A stretch of DNA of 64,000 bases from Drosophila persimilis (GCF_003286085.1 NW_020825317.1:4278001-4342000); one strand, 5' to 3'; shown: positions 48,701-61,833, counted from the first letter of the stretch. Translations and numbers: made by a program. The notes: generated by a model from the sequence alone, not told the origin.

Positions 48701-48792
48701 AGTATCTGCAGCAGTTTGCTTACAGCTGAGGCAATATCCCAGGCAACCTACACCTTCAGACACAGACACAGACACACAGACACCCCATTCAC

Positions 48793-48813
48793 ACACACAC
48801 ACACACACACAGA
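48793..48813. repeat. CA microsatellite
   Basis: An uninterrupted (CA)n tract of about 10 units. Confidence 0.9.
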
Positions 48814-49168
48814 GATACTCATGTGGACGTGCGGTGTCATTGCTGGTGAACTCGTCCACAGAGATCGGAGATCGGATCGTTCCGCACGCTCTGCCCTCGA
48901 CTCCAGCCACCAGCCATCAGCTACCAGCGCCAGCGCCAGCACCAGCACCAGCACCAGCACCAGCTCTGAATCCAAATCCGAGTCCAAATCCGAGACCGAA
49001 TCCGAATCCGGCGAGTGACTCCGCTGACTGACTGGCCAAGTGGCTTGATGCAACCCAGACGAAGACGAAGACCAAAAGTTTTAGCTGTGGTTGTGGCTGT
49101 ATTAGTGGTGATGTTGTTGATGGTATTGGTGGAGCTGGTGGTGCTGCTGCGGTTGGCAAAGTGTGCGA

Positions 49169-49175
49169 TATAAAA
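49169..49175 (+). promoter_or_regulatory. TATA box of the 49496 gene
   Basis: TATAAAA followed by CCCGCGAGC, with ACAGT about 30 bp downstream as a possible initiator. A leader of roughly 295 bp ends at the ATG at 49496. Confidence 0.68.
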
Positions 49176-49495
49176 CCCGCGAGCATCGCCAGCGCCATCC
49201 ACAGTACAAGGCGCGACTTTTGAACGCTGGCATCGCAGCTCCATCCGCACAGACTCCACTTTATCGATATCGGGCACGGCACCCACCAGCGACGAGTATC
49301 TGCCCCATTCGGTTGTGCCTCCTCCGCCCCTACTAAATATAGCTGTTTGTTTTTTTTGTGCCACGAAATTCGGGAGAAGAAAGTGCCGCCAAATTGGATA
49401 CATACGATCTCTAGACAAAAGTACAAGTGCGTGAGAAGTCGCTTTGAATGTGCATTGTTCGCTCATTGGCGTAGGAGGAACTGCCCGAGACAGCC

Positions 49496-52400
49496 ATGCG
49501 ATTGGCATTGATACTGGTAAGATTCCGTGATGGGGTGGATTGCACAATCTCCCGGAAGAGATCTACAGCCGCTCCCAGTGCCCCAACCATTGCCCCAACC
49601 CCCTTCAACTCTACTGGCTCAGGCTGCCTCCCCCTCTTCAAGCCTGACAAATTAATTTGCATTCCAGTTGCAGTTTCCAGTTGCTCAGCCGGCTTGGCTT
49701 GGACAGCTGCAGCTCTGCGGGAAACCGGGAAAACCAAGCCACAGCCACAACCACGGCGCCCCGCCCCAGGCAGTTCACTGATCTGGTATCAGGATGCAAT
49801 GAACTCCGGTCTCTGGCTCTCAGACGGAATAGAGTGGCAGTGGCGATTCCTTTTAGATATCGACCTCCTCGCTTGGCTGCACCTTCACTGTCGCTGTCGC
49901 TGTCGCTGCCACTGGCACTGGCACTGCCCTTGCCCTTGTCCATCAATCTCGGACCACAGCGAAGGGCCGGCCATCACATGGCATCAGAGATTGGCTGATA
50001 ATTGGACGAGACCTCAGTCTGGTCTGATCACCCCAGAGAATCGCCACTCTGTGGGGATTGTGGCGCAACCAGAACTCGTTTCCCCCCGCCAGCTGCTGCC
50101 TCTTTCTCTCTCTCTCTCTCTCTCTCATGTGGTTACATAAAGTTATTACCATCTGAAGTGGGGGATTGTACCGCTGGGGGCTGGCTCTTGCTTTGGCTTT
50201 GGCTCTGGCAGGATAATCTGGGCTTGTCTAATGTACATTTTATTGTTTTGTGCCTGGCTTTAATGCTGCTGCTGTTGCCACAAGTAATGTTGCCACAAGT
50301 TATGTTGCAGATGATGTCGATGATGCAACAACGAAAGCCAAGCAGAAACAGTAACAAAAACTAAACACAAACCCACCAAACTGAGCAAAAATTCGAGTCC
50401 GACTAATTTGCACGCGTTGCGTGACGATCGTTTGCCTCTGCCTTTGCGTCGAGCTGGTGTGGTTTCTTTGATGTTGCAGCTGTTGATTTTTGATGATGTA
50501 CAAGCGACTCATCCCCCGAGTGGGCGAGAAAGCACCAGAAACAGCAGAAGCACACATGTCATCTGTAGAGTAGAGTGTGGGGCAGATTTTAGGACTAACC
50601 GATTGCCATACCTGCAAGAGCATTATCCATGGCAATGCATAGTATCTTCTCAGCGGATCCATTCTGTTGTAAAGTGAAAGGCAACCCCAAAGAGCCGAAT
50701 GCAATTAAATTAAATTATTACAGAAAATAGTTGGCAAAGATAAATCAATGCTGGAGAGACAGATCCGAGTAGTTGCTGCTGCCGGACCATAGATTATATA
50801 AACAACTGCACCAGCAGCAGCAACAGCAGCATGAGCAACTTTAGACCTCCTCCTCCATCGCCGATCCCCCGTACGGTAGGCAGGCAGCTCTTCTGTTCGG
50901 GCTCCCACAGCTCACATGCTAACATTTGACAAGAAATTTGCTGCCTTTGTGGCGGCGCTTGTTGTGTGGCAAGTCTGCCGAAAAACTCTTCCTGCTTAAC
51001 AAGCTACGAAACAACAACGAAACGAGGCAACGACAGTCACCGCAACATAAGCAGAACCCAACGAAAACAAGAAGAGAGCTATTAAAATGACTTGACACAC
51101 TGCCCCAGTTTTCGGGCTTTTGCACACACATCGCACACATCAGACACTCGAGTGAGCGCTCTATGTGGTACTCTACCAAGCGGTTATTGAGTGACAAAAT
51201 GCAATTAAAACTAAGCTATCCGACAGCTCCTCGTTGCTGGTCAGGCATTGCTTGTGAAATTCCATACGTATGCAGATATATAGACTGGGAGTGGGTTTGC
51301 AGCAATTAAAAAGGGATTAAAATATCGATTACAAATGCAGTTCGATTTTTCAATGGGCTTATCAATTATAGGCTGGTGGGATTGTGGGTGTAAATGGAAA
51401 ATGAAATTTCCCCATCAATTTGAAGACTTATTTCGATAGCATTCGATTCATATTTCGATATTTGCAACATATCAAAAGAATTCCATGACCAATTCGATTA
51501 TTTTTGATATGATAGTCGTACAATATATCGCTTTGCATTCCACATAAGCAACATATCAGAAGATTCTACAAGCATCATCATCAATAAATCAACTTTTTTA
51601 ACCATAATCACCATTTATCGATAGCTATCGATCATAATCGATTCCTCATTAGTTGGCAGCTTATCCATAACTCATCGATAACCTAAGCCATTAACCTATC
51701 TGTCACCATCTGGCCGGCACAAAATACACACACACAAAATACTAAAGACACGACGAACCTGCTGAGATGCGATCGATTCAGATTCGATTACAACACTACA
51801 TGACTAGCCGCGTCTTTGCCGCAGCTCCCTCCCTACCGCTCCTAAAAAGCACCGCAAGCATTCACTTGACGAAATGTCAAAAGTGAAACCTTTAATATGC
51901 CCCCAGATTTGAGTTTGATCGCGGCAGCGCATTGATAATTTAACGAACGACATCGGCATCGACATCGATATGGAGATCGAGATGTTGAGATTGAGATCAT
52001 TGTCGATCGCCTCCGTCTCCGTCTCTGTCCCTGTCTCTCACCTTGGGAAGAAACAAAGCGATGGCTAGACAAAAGCCACTCGTACCCGTGTCCAAACTAA
52101 TGCTGATGCTCCAATGCTCTTCTTTTCTGATCTTACAGTGCACTCTGAGTGCGGCCGTGTGCCTGGCCAGTGGCTTGGGTCAGCCGGAGGCGCCCACCAA
52201 GGCATCCAGCTACCCCAAGAAGGTGACGACGCTGAAGAAGCGACCGACCAAGACGCCGACCGCGGCGACCACTTCCACATCGGGCAGCACCACATCCGGC
52301 AGGGGGGGAACAAGCAGCAGTGGGACGACCACCAAGCCGAGCAAGCCACGCGTGAAGATCGGGAAGACCACCAGACCGAGCACCGTCACTAGAGGCAGCA

Positions 52401-54085
52401 CCAAGGCACCCGCCTTGGCCGCGAGCTTTAGCAACCTGCCCGCTGATGATCTGGAGTTCATCAAGGAGCTGGACAAGCAGTTCAAGCTGCATGGGGACAA
52501 GATCAAGATCAAGGTGGAGCGGGACAATTCCACGGGTAGTGGCGGCAAGAACAGCAAGCGGACGATCGAAGGAGATCTGGGGTGAGTCATCTAATCAACC
52601 AACCAATGCAACTCTAACCAAACTCTAATCATGGCAATCTATTGTAGATATGGCTATGCCCATCAGGGGTACGACTACACGCCGCCCAAGTTCATGTTCT
52701 ATCCGTACTCCCAGCACGACATTCCGGCCACAGAGGCGCCACTAGATACCTATGGGAGCTATGCTCCCTCCGGCTTTGCCCATCCCCAGCCGCAGGAGCC
52801 AGAAGAACCGCAGGAGCACCAACAGCCACCGCAGCAGCAACAGCAGCAGCACGTGACAAGCGTGACCATCGAGCCCTCGTATTCCTACGAGCTGAAGCCA
52901 CAGACTACCTACGAGACACAGCCCCCACATCCGACACAGCCCCAGGAGCACCAACCGCATCAGGCGCATCCAAGCCATGGCCTGGAGCAGCCGCAGATCG
53001 ATCTGCCTCAGGAGGAGGAGCATGCGGATCAGGGCGGCTACCAGGAGCCCGTCATCGTCCTGCGCATCCCAGGCCCCGCAAAGTACGCAGCCCATCTCCA
53101 GACCCTGTTGCAGCAGTACCTGGAGATCCGAGCAGCCCAGTACTTGAGCCTGCTCCAAGAGGCCGAGCAGCACCAGCAGCAGCAGCAGCAACACCATCAA
53201 CACCAGCAGCAGCAGCAATCTTTGGATCTCTCGCAGCAATATGGTGCCCCCGATCAGGGGCCCTACCATCCCGATGTGAGCTATTCCCACCAACTGGCGC
53301 CAACGCCCCAGCCAGTACAGTATGCGGCCATCGACGATGTCTACCAGAGCTACAAGGGGCGCCACCAGCAGCAGCAACAGCATCAGCAGCAGGTGCAGCA
53401 GTACGAACAGCCACCGCCCGAGGCCTACTATGCGCCAACAGGCTACCAGCAGCAGACACAGTTCTACTACGCCCAGCCGCAGTCCCATGGCCATGGTCAG
53501 GGCCAGGCACAGCCGCAGCTCTACCTGATAGCCATGGCCCCACAGCCGGAATATGTCGATGCAGCCCCGCAGGCGGACTACGGCGAACCGCTGCCACATC
53601 CGCCGCAACAGCAACATCAGGCACAACAGCAACCGATCTATGTGCCCGAGTCAGAGCCACCCACTGCCCCCGAGGCGGAGCACGAGCAGGAGCAGGAGCA
53701 CGGTCTCCCCATCACGGAGAACAATCCGCGGCCCACCCACACCAAGGTCATATTCAATTCGCACCCCAGCCACACGTACCCTACCCTGCGCCAGTACTCC
53801 CAACAGCAGCAGCAGCAGCAGCAGCACCACCACCAGGAACAGCAGGAGGAACAGCAGGAGGGCGCCTCCGAGGAAAGTGCTCCGTCTCAGCGGCCGTACA
53901 ACTACCATGCCCACGGCCTCAAGATGCGCCAGGGCAAGCGTTCGGCGAAGGCGCACCCCGAGGCCGCGGCGGCAGCAGCCGGCGACCAGCGGCTCCAACA
54001 GATCCGGGAGTACGTGCGGGAGAAGCTCGGTGCAGAGATGGGCTCGGCGGTGGAGTACAAGACGACGCAGCTGCTGGAGGGCTAA
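49496..54085 (+). CDS. secreted Gln/His/Pro/Tyr-rich protein (about 633 aa)
   Basis: Proposed exons are 49496-49516 (MRLALIL, donor GTAAGA), 52139-52581 (acceptor after a strong pyrimidine tract) and 52648-54085. Phases 0 and 2 match. Exons 1 and 2 together form a clean signal peptide ([19 protein letters not shown]). The alternative start, ATG 52061 without the upstream exon, gives 652 residues and also a hydrophobic N-terminus. The mature part has a Thr/Ser/Lys-rich region, a dibasic KR (about 147-148) before [16 protein letters not shown], then long Gln/His/Pro/Tyr-rich sequence. Within it is one ordered-looking segment (about 290-325: [20 protein letters not shown]). The C-terminus has GKR (584-586) and a helical tail ([14 protein letters not shown]). 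Composition suggests an extracellular structural protein. ATTAAA at 54570 is a candidate poly(A) signal. Confidence 0.75.
50105..50126. repeat. TC microsatellite
   Basis: About eleven TC dinucleotides inside the first intron of the 49496 gene. Confidence 0.85.
51434..51678. promoter_or_regulatory. cluster of CGATA (BEAF-32/DREF-type) sites
   Basis: Several CGATA or TATCG words lie within about 250 bp (51434, 51456, 51526, a double site TATCGATAGCTATCGAT at 51616-51632, and 51674). BEAF-32 binds clustered CGATA and DREF binds TATCGATA. The cluster sits late in the first intron of the 49496 gene and could be a boundary or alternative promoter for the ATG at 52061. Function is inferred. Confidence 0.4.
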
Positions 54086-57000
54086 GGGCTCATCCATTCT
54101 TAGTAGTATCTCGTAATCGTAGTCGTAATGCTGTTGAAGTTGCTTCTCGTGCCTGAAATCCGTTCATTAGTATTTATTCTGCCCAACCTCCTGTGGGATT
54201 GGAGTTTCTCCAGATATCGGATTACTACCAATCCACATTGGTGATTGGCCATCCATCAATCCATTGCATACTTATCGGCGGCAGCTAAGGGAGCAGCCCA
54301 GAAGTATGCAGTGGTTTTTCTAAGATCGAATTACTACCGGTTGCATATTCCGCCCAGACGTATGCTGTGGTTTCTCGACGACCCGAGGGATCCCGGAGGG
54401 GAGGGGCTCACCTCATCTCCGCCTGCGCTTTCATTCTCATTTATTATGTGTTATTTGTTTGGTTTTTTTTTTTGTTAACCACAAAAATGTGCTGAAAACG
54501 TGTGCAATAATTAGTTTGTAACGAAACGTAGTTCTTGAATTTACATATCTGTACTTATATTTTTACATAATTAAACGAAACAAAAATCAATTTGCGAGCA
54601 ACACCAAACAGGGCGCTGGGGGCTGCTTCCACCGATGGGAGGGGGAGTGCTGCAAGTAGTCACGGAAGTCACGCACGAAACCCATAAAAATAGCCAGCTA
54701 GCATCGATTGCAGCTGGCGAAATGAAACTCCAAATAACTCGAGTGCTAAATGCCAATCATTACGAGTATTTGGTTGCACTCGTAATCGAAAACACGCAAA
54801 ACACCTAAATCACGATCAAAATATACAATAGGAAATGTACTGCTGAACCATTCGGAATGGGTGGGGAAGACGGTTTTAAAATAGATCTTGAGGATCAACA
54901 CAGATCCATCATGCACTTTAAGAGTGGGTTTAATGGGAAGGTAGTTGTTGTATATCAAACTGATTGAAGTAAGGGAAGCCTGTGATCAAAGATCTGAACT
55001 TGGAAAGGTCCTTTTTCTGATCTACTGATGATCTTATCTTCCAGTCTCTGGTCTTACATGGTCACGTTGATCTATTACGATTAAGAAACTGGTTCAGAAC
55101 TAAAAAAAAACTATCTATTTACTGATATTTCTGGCCGAGTTAGTTGTACTCTTACTTCCGGAAAATCTGTCAATCGTCAATGTTCAATAAGCCTCTGAGG
55201 CTAAACTTTCATTCCTTCTTCATAAGAGAAACATTCTGATCGCTATCCTACATCTTCCCTTGATCACTCTTCAAAGTGTCTGTTCCGCTCCTCTAACTCC
55301 TCTCCCTAACTCCTCTCTTTATCCTCCAGTGATCTAGTGATCTAATATATTGCAATTGCAGTTCCAGAAATAACTACAACTCCCAATGACTTTCACATAG
55401 TTTCCGACAAATTGGTGGCGTTTTTTCCTTGCCACATCGGGTTGCAAAATTGCGGCCAAACGCTGTTTACGTAAAGATCCCCATCGACAGCAGCAGCAGG
55501 TATGGCCGCGAACAATTAGCATAATCAGCTGCCGCTATGGATGGTAAATTGTGCCAATTTCTATAATTTTGAAATGCGGCAGCGTCTCTTTCCACTTTCC
55601 ACTCAAATTAAAAAAGAGGCTGAAGAGTGGAGAAGGGTATGGGTAGTGGAGAGCCACAAAATACTATGCCACTTCCGTAATCTTTGGTCGAGAGATTCCC
55701 CTATCGCATTCCCCATTTGCATACTCTGGTCTTCCTGCCCATCGACTGATGGGCTGATGTCTGATCTGCGGCTTCCCGGACAGCTGGTTGTCCGCTTCTT
55801 GGAGCTCTGCCCAGGCCGGGCCCCGCCCTGGATGGTGGAAATCGAAAGTTTCTGGTTGTCATTGCTGTCACGGATTGCCGGGGGCCGGGAAGTCTGCCAA
55901 GACCCCACCTCTGGCACCACAGCCCCATCTTATTCAATCTGATTCAAGTGATGAAAAACTTTCAATTGGGATCGACTGCCGCTTCCCAGCTGGAGCGGTG
56001 CTTCCTTCTAATGAATCACTGACATTTCCGCTCGACTTCCAGAGATCCAGAAAAAACCGCAACCGAAATGAAAAACTCTCGTTATGATCTGAACGACCTC
56101 CCCCAACAATGGACCCATAAACCAACCAAGCAACTGCAAGAAATTAATAAGCTTAAGAGTTGCCAGAGATGGTGTCGGAGAGCCGGTGTCTCCTCTCAGC
56201 CACAAAACGTAATATTTCAAACATTTTCCAAAGCGTTGTAGCTACCGCCACAGTGGTACGAGTATTGGAGAAATCTTTATGAATTTGAAAATTTTCCAAT
56301 AGTATATACATATGTATTTGTGTGTTCCAAGAGCTGTGCAGCATTCATTCTCTAAGAAGAAAAAACACCTTTCTTGATCTTAGATATGGAAGAAACTTTT
56401 TCTTTCAATATATACATATTTTCCACCTCATCATAATAGTCATCCAAGCCAGCCAAACCATCACTGACATGGCCTTTGGCCTTAAACTTGTCCCATCCAG
56501 ACGCTTTCTTTAGCAGCTGCCCGACCCAACCAGACATGAATCGAATGAATGAAAGAGCAGTCTCCGTTTTTAGACTTAACCTGTGGATCTCTGGCCCCAC
56601 TGTTCAGGTGGCCTACGTCATCGTTTGCTGGCCGTTTATCGATTGCGCTAGCTGTTGTCTGTTGGACGTCTGTCTTGCACTTTTTCTGCCGCTGCCGCTG
56701 CCGCTGTCGCTGTCGCTGCCTCTGTTGCTGGCGTTGCCATTGGATTTGTGGTGGCTGCAGCTTTTGGCCACATAACGGGGCATGGATCGCAATCGCATTC
56801 GCATTCGGTTGTTGGCCAGGTTGTTGATCTTCACAAACACAAACACAAACACAAACAAACACACACACATGTGGACGGGGGGGAGGGAGACCGCCGCCAG
56901 CTTTTCGCTTTGTTTCGCTTTTGATTATTACGGCCATTATCGCTGGCGTTAAGTGTGGCAAGTGTTTCGGTGTTCGTTTCGCTTTTTGTTTGCATGCTTC

Positions 57001-58093
57001 TCCCACCAGAATATTAAAATATAAATCATACGCCCTGTGGGGCACGTAAAATGAATTTCATGGCAATTCGTGAGCCAAAAAGCCCAGAGCCAAGCTCTCA
57101 AAAACCAATCAATCGGCAGCACCACCCTCTATTCCCAGCGATCGCTTTCGATCCTTCTGGCTTATGTCTAAGGTCTCGTAATCTTGAAATTGGAATCAAC
57201 ATTGTTGCCTGGTATTTTCTATGGCTGCAACTGCAACATTTGATGGAAAATCATCATAAATCTTGCAGCCACTCTCTGCCTCACTCCTTGTTAATTATTA
57301 TGCACTGAATCAGTGACCATGAAGACAAACACTTGGCCAGCCACCCATCCACCCATCTATCCCATGCGCCTGCCATGCGGCTGCTGCGCATGCGGTTTCA
57401 TGCGGTTGAGGCACCTCTTTTGGAATACAGTCTCTCGGAAACAGCTTGAGGGGAAAACCCAGGAATATTTCACTTGTACGAGACCAAACTAATTGAGGAC
57501 CAAGCATCCTGATGAAGGGCTACATCAAGTGGAGCCATGACATTGCTTGACAGATAACCGATATCCAAAGATATCATCCTCTGGAGTGGAGTGGGTAAGC
57601 CGCTCCCTGATCGATTAGCTGTCGCTTAGACCAATAAATGCCTTTGCTGGCGAGGATTTTACAAGTCAATTACAGGTATTAAAACCGTTTCGAGCCCCAA
57701 ACATTTCATTGAACTGTTTGTCTGTCTATTTGGCTTATGGCTTAATTGGCCATCAAAGTCGCAACTGAAGCCGAGAAACCAGTTCTACCGTTTTCCCGTT
57801 GTGTGGAAGAGCAAAGAGTAGTCCATGATCTCAGAGTCGAGGTTCGGGAATCGGGGATCGGGGATCGGGAGGGTCATTATGGGTGTACATATCACGCATA
57901 CGCCAGTGCGTTTTCGTCGATTGCCTCGTTACAATTTTTACAATTTGAATTGTCATCGAAAGTTAATCTCTGTGCACTTTTCTCTCTCTTTGTCTCTCTC
58001 GCTCTCTCTCTCCTTTTCTCTCTCCGTATGTTTGTGCTTTTTTCTTTGGCCTGCACATTCGCATAAATTTTCCGCTGCAACGGTCTGCATCAT
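54086..58093. other. spacer between secreted-protein genes
   Basis: 3' UTR of the 633-residue gene at the left. The rest is non-coding, with CGCTGC/CAACAG-type repeats near 56688-56735, a CAAACA repeat near 56833-56865 and a CTCTCT-rich stretch at 57981-58024 just before the next promoter. No gene recognised. Confidence 0.5.
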
Positions 58094-58100
58094 TATAAAA
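58094..58100 (+). promoter_or_regulatory. TATA box of the 58246 gene
   Basis: TATAAAA preceded by CAT and followed by GCCGC, 152 bp upstream of the ATG, with no ATG between. Confidence 0.75.
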
Positions 58101-58245
58101 GCCGCACTGCGCCAGCGTGCCGCAAACACTTGCACCACAGACCCAACCGCGTTCGCACCAAACGTCTGCGATTAGAGCGCGTCAGCATCGTCATCCACGG
58201 ACTAGTCCTCAGCTCATCCTCATCCAGAAGTGCTCCACAATCAGA

Positions 58246-61200
58246 ATGGACAGTGCTCCATTCAATCGCAGCCGCGGCCTGCTGTGCCTCTATCTGCTGT
58301 TACTCGTAAGTAATCCTCAAGGCAGACCCATCCCCGAAATCCGGCGCAAGGAGTGCTTTTTGTTCTTGTGAAACGTGATTCCTAGAACGGATAAATGAAA
58401 ATGTGAAATGTATTTTGGCCGTTATATAGTGCCCTGCCGGGAACATGCAACATTTCGTTCGGTTTGTCTCCAAGAAATCCTGCAGAAAGTCCTGTTAAAT
58501 AAAGTGTTTCGAGTGGTTCTATCATCATAAACAGATACTGTTCCTTCAAAGTGGATAACTGTACTATATTTTCAAGACCCAATAAGATCTCTAAAGTAAC
58601 CATTGGACACACAAAGGAGACCGGAAAACATTGGTTGAAGGATATTTACTCCCAAATGGTTAGCAGATTCTCCATTCAACCCACAAATCGATTCAGAGCT
58701 TGATTTGAAACCATTTGCATAGAGGATTTTGATCTGGTTCTATGGGTCCGACAGACATTAAATGAAATTAACTCAGACATTGGATCGATGATCTTATTTT
58801 TGTGTATGGTTTTATGTTTTCTATTTATCAGTGTACCCATATTTGGATATTGATATTAATTCACACAGCGATCCACAACGATCCACAGCACATACTATAA
58901 ACAATTGCGTGCCGCAATCACTTCATGCCACAAAATGTTTCACTCACCCCTCTGCCCGCCCCTCTGCCACAACATCTCCATTTTCCATCCACCATCCTCC
59001 ATTGAATCGACCAACGATCTTTGGGCCATTGAACCTAAGAGAGCGAGAGCAATCATTTAGAAATTGCAATCACCCTGTTGTTACACCACCCCCCCTCTTT
59101 GTCTCTTTGCCTCCTTTCCGTCTTTCCCTCCCTACCCCTCCATGATCGACAAAAGCGAAAGTAAATACGCTAAAAATATAGTAGACTTAATTAGTTTAAT
59201 TGGAAAATGAGTGTATACACAACAAATTGGAGCACTTTTCCGATGCATTTCGATGACAATTTGCCGTGAAATTGATCAGCCCCTTTTGCACCTCTCCCTT
59301 GCAGATGTCAACACTGTGTAGCGCTGTGTCCGTCACCACAGGAACTTCGGGGCACAGCCACAGCCGCCGCCGCTCCGGAGGAGGAGGTGGAGGGGGTCTG
59401 ACCCTGGTGGAGGACTCTGTGCCGGATCAGCTGGCCCTCGCAGGACGCACCCACACCAGGCGAGGGTCCAGCCATTCAGTGCTCCACAGCAGATCCAAAG
59501 AGACGCCCAACAAAGGTGAGTGCCAGAGAGAGGCGCGAAAAACAGATTTCAATTAAAGGCCGCTGCAGCACTGAAACCAAAAACACCTGAAACCCTCTCC
59601 CCCTTTCCCAGATTATGCCTACGGACAGGTGGAACTGAATCTGGTGCGACCCGAACCTGAGACTCTGTATCCCAGCAGTCTGAGCACGACCACAGCGGCA
59701 GTTGCAAGTGGAATTCGGGTGGGTTCTGGGCCATCAGCAGCAGCATCCGCAGCAGCAGCAGCAGCAGCAGCTTCGATGAACCATCAGGATACGATCACGC
59801 TGGAGGATTCGCAGAGTGCCGCCGAGTATGTGGCCAATGCTATTAAGCTGGCCTACAAACAGCCACAGATACAGATCCAGCAGCCACAGCCACAGATCCT
59901 AACGCAATCGCAGGCGGCCCCAAAGGAGCCCAAGGCTTCATCAGAGCAGCCGCAGAGGGATGTGGAACGGGAACGAGAACTCCTGGAGCTGCACTTGCAG
60001 AAGGAGCTTCAGGCGCAGCAGGCTCCCGCTCCAGTGTACGAGAAGGAGCCCGTGACCCGCAGCTACGAGCTCTACGAACAGGGAGATCCGTCGATCCAGT
60101 CCCAGCCCCAAACGGGGGAGATCGAGCGGCAGTATCGCACAAAATACTACAACTATGTTCCGTATCCGCCGCCGCAGCTGTACCGCAACCTCGAAGCGGA
60201 AGCCGAGGAGAAGGTGCGGGTGTCCGCCTCCACGGAGATACCCAAGTCGGAGATCATGAAGCAAATCGAGAAGTCGGTGATCAAGTACATGAAAGAGCTG
60301 GAGGCAGAGGGCAAGATTCTGAGCACGCCCCAGGAGCAGCCGCAGTCGATGCCACCGCCGCTCATCAAAACTTACTACAAGCCGGCATCCGCCTCCATTT
60401 CTGTGTCCTCGGCGGCTCCATCCTCCTCCTCAGCAACCTCTGCGTCCTCGTCGATCTCCTCGATTTCCGATGAGAAGCGCTACAGCAGCAGCACGGTGAG
60501 ACCGAAGTACACTCCGCCGCCGGGACAGGGTCGCCAGCAATCGTCGTCTTACCACCAACATCATCCCTCTGGCGGTCAGGTGGCGGCGCACCACCATCAT
60601 CAGCAACAGCACCAGACCAAGGCTCATCCCCATCTCCACTCGAGCTCCCACTCCCAGTCGCACTCCCAGCCCCAGTCCCAGTCTCAGTCCCACTCCCCGT
60701 CGCACTCGCAGCCACAGTCGCACTCCCACGCCCAGTCAAAGCCCCAAGTGCAGCACTTCCAGTCCGAGACGGAGACCGCCTACCAAGCGCCCGATCTACC
60801 CGTAGACGAGCTCAGTCCCAATGTCGAGTTCATCTACAAGATCAAGACGCGGGCACCGCTTCAGACGGCCACCGTGAAAACGGTCTCCAAGCCGTACACG
60901 CTGCCCCTGAAGAGCACGGAGCACTTTGACCATGGCGCTGCCCTCAAGAATATCGAAGAGTTCGATCTGTCCCATGTGGTCAGTGGGTCCGAGCGGGAAA
61001 GGGAGCGGGAACGTGAGCGGGAGCGTGAGACGGGGGAAGACCAACAGCTGCAACACCACCATCAGCATACCCGGGGATCCGGCGGGAAGCCCCACAAGCT
61101 GTATTTCAACTCTGAGATCTACCACGACATTAACTCGCTGCCGTTTAAAGGCGAAAAAGTGCGACACGACCCAGAAGCGGAGCGGGCGATCCACGAGTAC

Positions 61201-61833
61201 CGTCAAAAGCTAAAGTCGGCCGCCGGAGACCTCCATCCGGACTACAAGGGCTACACGGGCTACTTTGCTGAGCCGGATCCGGAGTCAGAGCGCGAGGAAC
61301 GGGAGCAGGCCAAGCTCCAGCTGCAGCTTCAGTCCCAGGAGGACGGTTACCCCATAGTCAATCCCTATCCCTATCTGCTTAAGAAGGAGCCGCTGGGGTC
61401 CAAGTACGAGGAGGAGCATGAACCCTGGCCAGAGCAGCCGCTCCGACTGGTCCACACACACGGCCACCCACTCGGCCACAGCCACGCCCACGCCCATGCC
61501 CATGCACATGGCAAGGGCCAGCACAAAGGGCAGGGCCAGGGTCAGGGTCAGGTTGGTGGGATCAACACCAGCCTTGAGTACGACAGCTACAGCCCTAAGT
61601 TCAACAATAATCCCGAGGGCTACGGCTACCAGCACACGTACAAGGGCTCCTCTGGAGGGACGCTGCCCGCCGGTGGCAAGCGTGGCAAGCGGGGCGGCAG
61701 CGGAGCCGGCTCCAGCGGCGGCGGTGGCAATGTCCACCCGATTCCGGGCAAGAAGCAGCTGCGGACGAGCGCCGCCAGTGCGGGTGGCGATCTGGAGGCC
61801 AGCCTCGCCCTGAGGCCCCCACCCAAAAAGTAG
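58246..61833 (+). CDS. secreted His/Ser/Gln-rich protein (830 aa)
   Basis: Exons are 58246-58305 (donor GTAAGT), 59305-59515 (donor GTGAGT) and 59612-61833. Phases 0 and 1 match and the total gives 830 residues. The signal peptide spans exons 1 and 2 (RGLLCLYLLLL, then MSTLCSAVSV). Features in order: Gly-rich block (about 44-51), Ala-rich run, Gln/Pro-rich region, a predicted helix (about 304-325: EIMKQIEKSVIKYMKELEAE), a Ser/His/Gln repeat (about 410-470), and a conserved-looking block (about 500-545: KTRAPLQTATVKTVSKPYTL). After these come an Arg-Glu run (about 550-563), HKLYFNSEIYHDINSLPF, a His-Ala repeat (about 710-720), a Gly/Gln run, and a basic C-terminus with KRGKR. Probable extracellular matrix or cuticle-type protein; exact family not recognised. 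AATAAA lies at 62018-62023. Confidence 0.82.

Larger units (their letters stand above)
45083..49168. other. spacer between secreted-protein genes
   Basis: 3' UTR of the 347-residue gene up to about 45170, then non-coding DNA. It includes an ACTCGT repeat (45747-45782), a CCCAGYCC repeat (about 46979-47055), a (CA)n tract (48793-48813) and a CAGCAC repeat near 48930-48962. The many open frames across these tracts are repeat by-products. I see no supportable gene. Confidence 0.5.

Noticed and set aside
52043..52138. Start of the 633-residue protein at ATG 52061
   Set aside because: Possible but less favoured. A strong pyrimidine tract and AG at 52138 interrupt it, while exon 49496-49516 with a TATA box gives a cleaner signal peptide in the same phase.
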